Assembly (NCBI GenBank): GCA_015488785.1 | Contig: WFNC01000057.1 | Coordinates: 1-16,763 of the forward strand | Direction of reading: 5' to 3' | Source of the DNA: Flavobacteriales bacterium | Lineage (GTDB): Bacteria; Bacteroidota; Bacteroidia; Flavobacteriales_D; Parvicellaceae | Length of the DNA stretch: 16,763 nt | Part shown: piece after piece, positions 8,779 through 13,445 of the stretch | Position numbering within the stretch: position 1 is the stretch's first letter | How the letters are laid out: each line of letters opens with the position of its first letter | The notes under the pieces: generated by a model | What the model was told of the DNA's origin: nothing | The model's input: the letters and a program-made list of their open reading frames with translations, nothing else | Database searches by the model: none | Made by a program: the position numbers and the translations under genes

Positions 8779-9078
8779 TTATTTTATATTTTCTTTAATA
8801 ATAGAACTTAACTGGGGAGCTGGAACAACTCCTGATTGTCTCCACAATAATTTTCCTTTTTGAAAAAGAATTAAAGTTGGAACTCCTCTAACTTGAAATT
8901 TTTGAGCTGCTTGAGGATTTTTATCTACATCAACTTTTATGATTTTTAATCTATCATCAAGTTCATTTTTAACTGTTTTTAGAATCGGAGCCATTGCCTT
9001 ACAAGGGCCACACCATTCTGCTGCAAAATCAACTAAAACAGCTTTTTCTCCATTTATTAAATCATTAAATTTAGACAT
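8779..9078 (-). CDS. Thioredoxin
   Basis: A 99-residue cytoplasmic thiol-disulfide reductant. It has the active site WCGPCK (C23, C26) and the cis-proline segment RGVPTLILF, and lacks a signal peptide or membrane anchor. Length is slightly below the usual 105-110 because the N-terminus is short (MSKFNDLINGEKAVLVDF). The conserved helix-strand order (APILKTV, then IIKVDVDKNPQAAQKFQVRGVPT) is intact. It is the first cistron of a packed run thioredoxin, two-helix protein, Crp/Fnr. Two hairpins lie between it and the upstream thioredoxin, so it may be transcribed partly independently. Next to a persulfide-dioxygenase operon elsewhere in the window, reduction of persulfides or protein disulfides is a sensible role (inference). 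Confidence 0.95.
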   Translation of the reverse strand: MSKFNDLINGEKAVLVDFAAEWCGPCKAMAPILKTVKNELDDRLKIIKVDVDKNPQAAQKFQVRGVPTLILFQKGKLLWRQSGVVPAPQLSSIIKENIK

Positions 9079-9099
9079 GATATTTAATTTTTAAGATCT

Positions 9100-9126
9100 A
9101 TTGAAACCAAAAAAAATGGTTTCAAT
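9100..9126. promoter_or_regulatory. Perfect 10-bp inverted repeat in the leader of the second thioredoxin
   Basis: ATTGAAACCA (9100-9109) and its exact reverse complement (9117-9126) flank a run of seven A's. The repeat lies 22 bases upstream of the thioredoxin ATG at 9078. In RNA it would fold into a hairpin with a homopolymer loop. It could be a protein-binding palindrome, a processing site or an attenuator; the sequence alone does not decide. Confidence 0.45.
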
Positions 9127-9133
9127 GTAAAAG

Positions 9134-9176
9134 ATTAGAAGAGAAGCTTCAATTATTAAGAAGCTTCTCTTTTAAT
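9134..9176 (-). terminator. Strong hairpin between the two thioredoxin genes, probable (partial) terminator
   Basis: A perfect 12-bp stem (9139-9150 with 9160-9171, arm AAGAGAAGCTTC) has a 9-base loop and extends by several further pairs, including one G-T wobble, to 9134/9176. It lies just downstream of the 118-residue thioredoxin. The minus-strand 3' side has only a weak T run (CTTTT), so termination may be partial, letting some transcripts continue into the second thioredoxin and the regulator. Confidence 0.55.
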
Positions 9177-9182
9177 TACGAA

Positions 9183-9539
9183 TTATTTTAAAAGTTCTTT
9201 TTCTATGACATCTACAAGTGCTCCTTTTGGCAAAGCTCCTGCTTGCATCATTGGTTGTTTTCCTACAGGTATGAAAAGCATACTAGGAATACTTCTAATT
9301 TGGAATACTGCCGACAATTCTTGTTCCGCTTCTGTATCTACTTTATAGATATTTATTTTACCATCGTATTCGTTTGACAGTTCTTCTAAAATTGGAGCGA
9401 CTGCTTTACAAGGGCCACACCAGTCCGCATAAAAATCGATTATTGCAGGAATCTCTCCTTCAAATTTCCATTCTTTAGATTTTGTATAATCAAATACTTC
9501 TGCTTTAAATTTCTCTGTTGTTAATTGTATTGTTGCCAT
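9183..9539 (-). CDS. Thioredoxin (118 residues)
   Basis: A second cytoplasmic thioredoxin. It has the active site DWCGPCK (C41, C44), the following helix APILEELSNEY, the strand INIYKVDTEAEQELSAVFQIRS and the cis-proline segment IPSMLF. The N-terminus carries an extra segment (DYTKSKEWKFEGE) compared with the 99-residue neighbour, making it slightly longer than standard thioredoxin. No signal peptide is present. The ATG at 9539 is preceded by an A/T-rich leader of about 60 bases. A putative Crp/Fnr-type operator and -7 element lie upstream at 9604-9647. It is not a close copy of the neighbouring thioredoxin, so the pair looks like two specialised reductants rather than a recent duplication. 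Confidence 0.95.
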   Translation of the reverse strand: MATIQLTTEKFKAEVFDYTKSKEWKFEGEIPAIIDFYADWCGPCKAVAPILEELSNEYDGKINIYKVDTEAEQELSAVFQIRSIPSMLFIPVGKQPMMQAGALPKGALVDVIEKELLK

Positions 9540-9603
9540 TTTGTTTTATTTTTATTTCAATTAATTGTCTGTAAGTTATTTATTAACTGACAATTTCTGA
9601 CTA

Positions 9604-9611
9604 CAAAGATG
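9604..9611 (-). promoter_or_regulatory. Putative -7 element of the thioredoxin-Crp operon
   Basis: The minus strand reads CATCTTTG, one mismatch from TAnnTTTG. It would place the transcript start near 9597, some 58 bases before the ATG at 9539. A TTG 16 bases upstream is a poorly spaced -33, consistent with a promoter that needs an activator. Confidence 0.4.
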
Positions 9612-9633
9612 AGAATAAGTTCACAAACAAAGT

Positions 9634-9647
9634 GTAACAATAGTAAC
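9634..9647 (-). promoter_or_regulatory. Putative Crp/Fnr-type operator upstream of the thioredoxin operon
   Basis: The minus strand reads GTTACTATTGTTAC: two five-base half sites separated by four bases, the 5-4-5 layout of Crp/Fnr-family sites. The promoter-proximal half (GTTAC) is identical to that of the perfect palindrome at 13376-13389; the distal half differs by one base. It ends exactly 22 bases before the -7-like element, the same spacing as the other site, which puts it near -43 as in class II activation. Confidence 0.4.
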
Positions 9648-9871
9648 TATCGTGCAAATAAACCTATTTTAGAATCAGATGCTAATAATATCTTAGTTCT
9701 TCCGAGTTTAGCATGGATAGTCTAATTTAGAAATGAACCTAGGTTTATACACTGTTTTTTTTATAACATTTACAACGAATTACGAGGAAATCACAAAAGT
9801 TAGGAAATTCGGGGCAGTATCAAAAACTGGGGGATTCTATTTTTCAAGCAAATAAATTTTCTAATCTAAAC

Positions 9872-9907
9872 AAAAAAAAAGCTTATCGAAAATTCGATAA
9901 GCTTTTT
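9872..9907 (-). terminator. Rho-independent terminator of the tRNA-Phe gene
   Basis: A 15-bp perfect stem (9876-9890 with 9893-9907, core AAGCTTATCGAA) is followed on the minus strand by a run of nine T's (9872-9880 as A's on the plus strand). It lies just after the 3' end of the tRNA. This is a textbook intrinsic terminator. Confidence 0.85.
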
Positions 9908-9915
9908 AAGATTAG

Positions 9916-9988
9916 TGGTGCCTCCAGGGATCGAACCAGGGACACCAGGATTTTCAGTCCTGTGCTCTACCAACTGAGCTAAGGCACC
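9916..9988 (-). tRNA. tRNA-Phe (anticodon GAA)
   Basis: Seventy-three bases fold into a complete cloverleaf. The acceptor stem is GGTGCCT/AGGCACC with discriminator A. The D arm is GCTC/GAGC with loop AGTTGGTA. The anticodon stem is CAGGA/TCCTG around CTGAAAA (anticodon GAA), the variable loop is GTGTC, and the T loop is TTCGATC. The T stem CCTGG/CCTGG has a U-U mismatch at its middle pair. CCA is not encoded. A near-perfect promoter precedes it and an intrinsic terminator follows. Confidence 0.97.
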
Positions 9989-10003
9989 AACCTTATTGGT
10001 CGG

Positions 10004-10033
10004 CAAAGATATAAATATTTATTTAATTACCAA
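10004..10033 (-). promoter_or_regulatory. Promoter of tRNA-Phe
   Basis: The minus strand reads TTG (10031-10033), 19 bases, then TATCTTTG (10004-10011). Both elements and the spacing match the Bacteroidota consensus. Transcription would start near 9997, about 9 bases before the mature tRNA 5' end. This is the best promoter in the window and validates the pattern used for the others. Confidence 0.75.
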
Positions 10034-10051
10034 CTATAATTTTTATTTTTT

Positions 10052-10888
10052 TTAATTATTACCCAAAATCAATGGCATACCTTCTGCATTTCCGATAATA
10101 ACCACTTTACTATTTGGAGATTTAGCCAACTCTAAAGTTGCGTCTATCCCTCTCTCTTTAAGAATGTTAGGCGTTAATGATGCGTTTAATATTCTATTTG
10201 CTTCTGCTTTTCCCTCTGCTGCAATTCGAATACGTTTCGCTTCTTTTGTTTCTTTTTGAAGTTTAAATTCATACTCTAAAGATTCTTGTTCGTACTTTAG
10301 TTTATTTTCAATGGCATCTTTTATTGTGATTGGAAGGGTAATATCTCTTACCAAAACTTCATTGGTTTGAATGTACTGTCTTCCTAAAATGACTTTTGTT
10401 TCTTCATAAATTTCTGTTTGAATGACATCTCTTTTTGACGAATAAATTTCTTCTGGTGTATAACGTCCAATTACACTTCTCGTTGCTGAACGAATAGCAG
10501 GTTTAACGATATCACTCAAATAACCTCTCCCTTTTTCTTTATGTAAAGATGGTATTTTAATCTCTTCTAATTGAAACCAAGTCGATATTTCAACAGTAAT
10601 ATCTAATCCGTTAGAAGACAAAACTTTCATTTTTTCCATAATTTCTTGCTGTCTGGTTGGATAAACAACCATTTTGTTCCAAGGTGCTAGAACATGAAAG
10701 CCTTCTCCATAGGTTTTATCTATTTTCACCCCTCCTCCAAAAGTTCTAAAAAGCACTCCTGCTTCACCTGCTTTTATGGTTATAGAGCTTTTAACTACAA
10801 ATACTAAAGCTATAATTAAGACAATAACGGGTATTACAACTCTTTTTAATTTTTCGGAATCGAATTCTGGTGGTCTATTTTGATTCAT
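10052..10888 (-). CDS. Prohibitin-family (SPFH/Band 7) membrane protein
   Basis: A 278-residue membrane-anchored scaffold protein of the SPFH superfamily. Such proteins form large rings or microdomains and often protect or recruit membrane proteases. Residues 18-33 (VIPVIVLIIALVFVV) form one membrane helix near the N-terminus. An SPFH domain follows (about 36-200), with GEAGVLFRTFGG and the family segment YTPEEIYSSKRD. A charged coiled coil then runs from about 195 to 235 (YEQESLEYEFKLQKETKEAK), with AAEGKAEANR typical of prohibitins. Length is normal. The ATG at 10888 follows an A-rich leader. A TACCTTTA (10913-10920, minus strand) is a weak -7 candidate. No FtsH or NfeD partner gene is adjacent, so the partner is not visible. 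Confidence 0.93.
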   Translation of the reverse strand: MNQNRPPEFDSEKLKRVVIPVIVLIIALVFVVKSSITIKAGEAGVLFRTFGGGVKIDKTYGEGFHVLAPWNKMVVYPTRQQEIMEKMKVLSSNGLDITVEISTWFQLEEIKIPSLHKEKGRGYLSDIVKPAIRSATRSVIGRYTPEEIYSSKRDVIQTEIYEETKVILGRQYIQTNEVLVRDITLPITIKDAIENKLKYEQESLEYEFKLQKETKEAKRIRIAAEGKAEANRILNASLTPNILKERGIDATLELAKSPNSKVVIIGNAEGMPLILGNN

Positions 10889-10966
10889 TTTTTTTTGTTT
10901 TTTATTTTTTTGTAAAGGTATGAAGTAATTGTTAATGTAACTGTTTAATAATGTAATAATGTAGCA

Positions 10967-11105
10967 ATTGAATAATAGAACAATGAAATAATGTAAAAAT
11001 TGAATAATGTACTAATTTTAACAATTAATTAATCTAGCAATTGAAAATTTAAACAATGTGATAATAAAACAATGTAATGTTTAAAAAAAATTGAATAATG
11101 TAAAA
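10967..11105. repeat. Degenerate 16-base tandem repeat
   Basis: The unit is close to ATTGAATAATGTAAAA. Successive copies start at 10967, 10983, 10999, 11024, 11040, 11056, 11072 and 11090. Most are exactly 16 bases, with one 9-base partial unit (11015-11023) and one 18-base unit. Less regular half-units extend left to about 10931. The first and last copies resemble the consensus best and the middle ones have decayed. It is AT-rich, without dyad symmetry and without spacers, so it is not a CRISPR array. Confidence 0.7.
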
Positions 11106-11165
11106 CGTAGGCGGTATGAGATTGAAGAAAAAGAAAAAGAAAAGGTATAAATAGCGAAAAAGTTT

Positions 11166-11285
11166 GTGCCTTTTATTTATGGTTCTACAGGATTTGATGT
11201 GGGTATAAGTTTAAGTTTTCCTAAAAGAGATAAGTTTTTTGTGTTTAATGAATTTAAGAATAAAAAACAACATTGTACATTGTAG
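11166..11285 (+). other. Short open frame, possible gene remnant
   Basis: A GTG-initiated frame of 39 codons (begins VPFIYGSTGFDVGISL) has a protein-like composition unlike the surrounding low-complexity DNA. An in-frame stop lies just seven codons upstream. It could be the decayed C-terminus of a lost gene or chance. I recognise no family. Confidence 0.15.
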
Positions 11286-11409
11286 CTTTTACAAAAAAAA
11301 ACAATTAAAGTATTAAACCTTGGGGTACTTCTAAATTATACAAACCTCACTAAAATCGGTAGAACCTTATTTATCAATAAATCTTATTGTGTTGAACTGT
11401 AGCTGTTTT

Positions 11410-11502
11410 GCGTTAGGGATAGGAGCTTTGTTTGAGCTCTTTTTTGTTTCGTTTTTTTTACGAAACAAAAAAAGCGAGTGCGGATAGCCCGCTCGAACGC
11501 CC
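11410..11502 (+). ncRNA. Structured inverted-repeat element, possible Flavobacteria-specific RNA
   Basis: Outer arms GCGTT (11410-11414) and AACGC (11496-11500) enclose three hairpins. One is a GAGC/GCTC hairpin around 11422-11440. The second is a long hairpin, CTTTTTTGTTTCG against CGAAACAAAAAAAG (about 11440-11474). The third is a GC-rich hairpin in GCGAGTGCGGATAGCCCGC (11474 onward). From memory, the combination GCGTTAGGGAT with GCGGATAGCCCG and GAACGCCC recurs in intergenic regions of many Flavobacteriaceae. It may correspond to the Flavo-1 RNA motif, but that is not verified here. It is GC-richer than its surroundings and lies 52 bases upstream of the dihydrouridine synthase gene. Confidence 0.45.
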
Positions 11503-11541
11503 AAATAATTTTATAGATTAGTTTTGGTATGTAAAGTTTTG

Positions 11542-11549
11542 TACTTTTG
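11542..11549 (+). promoter_or_regulatory. Putative -7 element of the dihydrouridine synthase gene
   Basis: TACTTTTG matches TAnnTTTG exactly. The nearest TTG (11524-11526) is only 15 bases upstream, short for a -33 element. The element ends 5 bases before the ATG at 11555, so the transcript would have almost no leader. Confidence 0.4.
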
Positions 11550-11554
11550 GGGCT

Positions 11555-12508
11555 ATGGGTTTAACATTGCTTTCTTCTCCGTTGCAGGGGTTTACTGATT
11601 TTCGATTTAGAAATACTTTTAATGAATTTTTTGGAGGTATTGATACTTTTTATTCTCCTTATATTAGATTGAATGGAAAACTGGTGGTAAAACCCGCTTA
11701 TGAAAGGGATATTCTGCAAGAGAATAACACTGAATTGACTGTGATTCCTCAAATAATGACCAACGATGCCGATGAATTTTTGTTTGTTGCCAAGTATGTA
11801 CAAGATTTGGGATATAAGGAGCTGAATTGGAATTTGGGTTGCCCCTACCCTATGGTTACCAAGCGAGGAATGGGAGCTGGTTTGATTAGTGAATCGGAGA
11901 AGATAGATGCTATTTTGAATCGAGTACATTCTGAGTCTGACATTTTGGTTTCTATGAAAATGAGAATGGGACATGAAGATAGCAACGAAATACTGGATAC
12001 TTTGCCTGTTTTGGATAAATATCCGTTGAAAAACATTGCGATTCATGCTCGAATAGGAAAGCAACTATATAAAGGAGGTGTTGATTTGGAGGCTTTTCAA
12101 AAATGTTTGGACAACACAAAACACAAGCTTTATTATAATGGAGATATTACATCGGTAGAAATATTTAGAGAAATGAAAGAACGTTTTCCTTCAATTGACC
12201 ATTGGATGATCGGAAGAGGGTTGATTTCTGATCCTTTTTTGCCCAGCATGATTAAAAACGACACGACTGAATATCCCGATAATAAACTAGAACTGTTTAG
12301 TCAATTTCACGATTCGCTATACCAACAATATGCTGAGGCGCTTTCTGGGCCTAAGCATTTGACGCTAAAAATGTATCACTTTTGGGAATACTTTGCGAGT
12401 ACATTCAATAATCCTCACAAAACATTGAAGAAGATAAAGAAAGCAAAGTCAATTTATAAGTACGATGCAGCTGTAAAAGAGATTTTTAATCGTGAGAAAA
12501 CTATTTGA
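11555..12508 (+). CDS. tRNA-dihydrouridine synthase (Dus family)
   Basis: A cytoplasmic flavoenzyme that reduces uridines in the tRNA D-loop (or nearby) to dihydrouridine using FMN and NADPH. The 317 residues have the family N-terminus (SSPLQGFTDFRFR) and the signature NWNLGCPYPMVTKRGMGAGL, with the catalytic cysteine at C96. Further FMN/phosphate-binding segments are MKMRMGHED, IHARIGKQLYKG, YYNGDI and MIGRGLISDP. Length and domain order (TIM barrel then helical tail) are normal; the length is closest to DusC-like enzymes, but the subtype is not certain. ATG at 11555 is required because the conserved barrel begins within ten residues of it. Its 3' end overlaps that of the convergent rsmA gene by 8 bases. 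Confidence 0.93.
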   Translation: MGLTLLSSPLQGFTDFRFRNTFNEFFGGIDTFYSPYIRLNGKLVVKPAYERDILQENNTELTVIPQIMTNDADEFLFVAKYVQDLGYKELNWNLGCPYPMVTKRGMGAGLISESEKIDAILNRVHSESDILVSMKMRMGHEDSNEILDTLPVLDKYPLKNIAIHARIGKQLYKGGVDLEAFQKCLDNTKHKLYYNGDITSVEIFREMKERFPSIDHWMIGRGLISDPFLPSMIKNDTTEYPDNKLELFSQFHDSLYQQYAEALSGPKHLTLKMYHFWEYFASTFNNPHKTLKKIKKAKSIYKYDAAVKEIFNREKTI

Positions 12509-13286
12509 TTTTAGGATCAACAACTTCGTCCTTAAAAATCATATTTGTAATGTTTATAAAATCTTGTACACTTAATTGTTCTGGTCTTTTAGTAAACAAT
12601 TCGCTTGCTTTTAGCTCGTCAGACAACAACGGTTTAAGAGAACTACGAAGCATTTTTCTACGTTGATTGAAAGAAGTTTTGATCACTTGTTTAAACCTTT
12701 TTTCGTCGCAATCTAGTTTTTCTACCTTGTTTCGAACTAATCTAATTACTCCCGACTGAACTTTTGGCGGAGGATTAAACGCTGCTGCATCTACTGTAAA
12801 AAGATATTCAATGTCGTAAAAAGCTTGTAAGAGAACACTTAGTATTCCGTATTTTTTTGAACCTGGTTTTTCTGCTACCCGTTCTGCCACTTCTTTTTGA
12901 AACATCCCTACAACTTCGGGTACTCGATGTCTTTCTTCTAAGACTTTAAAAAGTATTTGAGTCGAAATATTGTAAGGAAAATTTCCTGCAACGGCGATAT
13001 TCCCATCTGTTATTGTATCAAAATCCAACCCTAAGAAGCTTTCTTGAAGAACTTTTAATTTTGGATAATGCTGATTGAGGTAAGAAACAGAATCTCGATC
13101 TATTTCTGCGGCTACAGTTACATAGTCCTTATTGTTTAATAAATGTTTTGTAAGTGCACCTGTTCCTGGTCCAACTTCTACAACGTGCGTGTAGTTTTCT
13201 GTATTCTTTAACGCGTTTGCAATATTGAAACTAATGCTATCATCAATTAAAAAATGCTGTCCTAAATGTTTTTTTGCCTTTACCAT
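12501..13286 (-). CDS. rsmA: 16S rRNA (adenine1518/1519-N6)-dimethyltransferase RsmA (KsgA)
   Basis: Dimethylates two adjacent adenosines in the 3' hairpin of 16S rRNA, using S-adenosylmethionine, late in 30S assembly. The chosen ATG at 13286 gives 261 residues starting MVKAKKHLGQHFL, the usual N-terminus of this family. An in-frame TTG at 13340 would add 18 atypical residues that cover the promoter, so it is rejected. The SAM-binding motif EVGPGTG is at 37-43 and the catalytic motif NFPY at 101-104. The C-terminal helical domain contains FNPPPKVQSGVIRL and FNQRRKMLRSSLK, both typical. It is divergent from the CstB-like operon and convergent with the Dus gene. Confidence 0.96.
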   Translation of the reverse strand: MVKAKKHLGQHFLIDDSISFNIANALKNTENYTHVVEVGPGTGALTKHLLNNKDYVTVAAEIDRDSVSYLNQHYPKLKVLQESFLGLDFDTITDGNIAVAGNFPYNISTQILFKVLEERHRVPEVVGMFQKEVAERVAEKPGSKKYGILSVLLQAFYDIEYLFTVDAAAFNPPPKVQSGVIRLVRNKVEKLDCDEKRFKQVIKTSFNQRRKMLRSSLKPLLSDELKASELFTKRPEQLSVQDFINITNMIFKDEVVDPKIK

Positions 13287-13304
13287 AACCTGCTGTAAAA
13301 GTAA

Positions 13305-13312
13305 CAAAAATA
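13305..13312 (-). promoter_or_regulatory. Putative -7 element of rsmA
   Basis: The minus strand reads TATTTTTG, an exact TAnnTTTG match, 18 bases before the ATG at 13286. The nearest upstream TTG (13338-13340) is 25 bases away, longer than usual for a -33 element. It supports the shorter rsmA start. Confidence 0.45.
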
Positions 13313-13375
13313 GCCTATCTTTACCCTTTATTTTAATCAAATATTTTGATTTGCAAATCCAATAGAAAGATAACT

Positions 13376-13389
13376 GTAACCTTGGTTAC
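13376..13389 (+). promoter_or_regulatory. Perfect palindrome, putative Crp/Fnr-type operator of the CstB-like operon
   Basis: GTAACCTTGGTTAC is a perfect GTAACC-TT-GGTTAC palindrome, readable as GTAAC-N4-GTTAC, the 5-4-5 architecture of Crp/Fnr sites. It ends 22 bases upstream of the TACATTTG element, so its centre would be near -43. No well-spaced TTG accompanies that -7 element, as expected for an activator-dependent promoter. A near match with identical spacing stands upstream of the thioredoxin-Crp operon. Confidence 0.5.
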
Positions 13390-13411
13390 GCTCAGAACAA
13401 ATTTCTCTTCT

Positions 13412-13419
13412 TACATTTG
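13412..13419 (+). promoter_or_regulatory. -7 element of the CstB-like operon
   Basis: TACATTTG is an exact match to TAnnTTTG. The transcript would start near 13426, leaving a 20-base A-rich leader before the ATG at 13446. An in-frame TTG at 13422 would lie at or before the transcript start, which argues against its use. Confidence 0.5.
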
Positions 13420-13445
13420 CATTGTCAAAAAGAAAAACAAACACT

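Larger units (their letters stand above)
9540..9915. other. 376-base gene-free stretch
   Basis: No open reading frame of note is present. The left part holds the leader, -7-like element and putative operator of the thioredoxin operon. Around 9736-9745 is a 10-base palindrome (AACCTAGGTT) of unknown meaning. The right end holds the tRNA terminator. Positions 9748-9870 contain nothing I recognise. Although the region adjoins the 3' end of a tRNA, a common integration site, no integrase or repeat of the tRNA end is seen. Confidence 0.6.
10889..11554. other. 666-base gene-free stretch
   Basis: No convincing gene is present. The left part (10967-11105) is a degenerate 16-base tandem repeat. A purine-rich patch (about 11119-11143) follows, then a 39-codon open frame (11166-11285) of doubtful meaning. 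Positions 11286-11400 hold nothing I recognise. At 11410-11502 is a structured inverted-repeat element. The right end holds the promoter-like sequence of the dihydrouridine synthase gene. Confidence 0.65.

Noticed and set aside
9660..9915. Integration site or genomic island border at the tRNA 3' end
   Set aside because: There is no duplicate of the tRNA 3' sequence in the window, no integrase, and only terminator-like structure.
10967..11105. CRISPR array
   Set aside because: The units are contiguous and degenerate, with no conserved repeat alternating with unique spacers, and no cas gene is present.
11561..12064. 167-codon open frame on the minus strand
   Set aside because: It lies wholly within the Dus gene on the opposite strand, and its translation has no family features. 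It is a shadow of a well-supported gene.
13287..13340. N-terminal extension of RsmA from TTG at 13340
   Set aside because: The extra 18 residues are not family-like and overlap the -7 element. The ATG at 13286 begins the canonical sequence.
13422..13445. TTG start for the CstB-like gene
   Set aside because: It is at or before the predicted transcript start, whereas the ATG at 13446 begins the conserved metallo-beta-lactamase strand.
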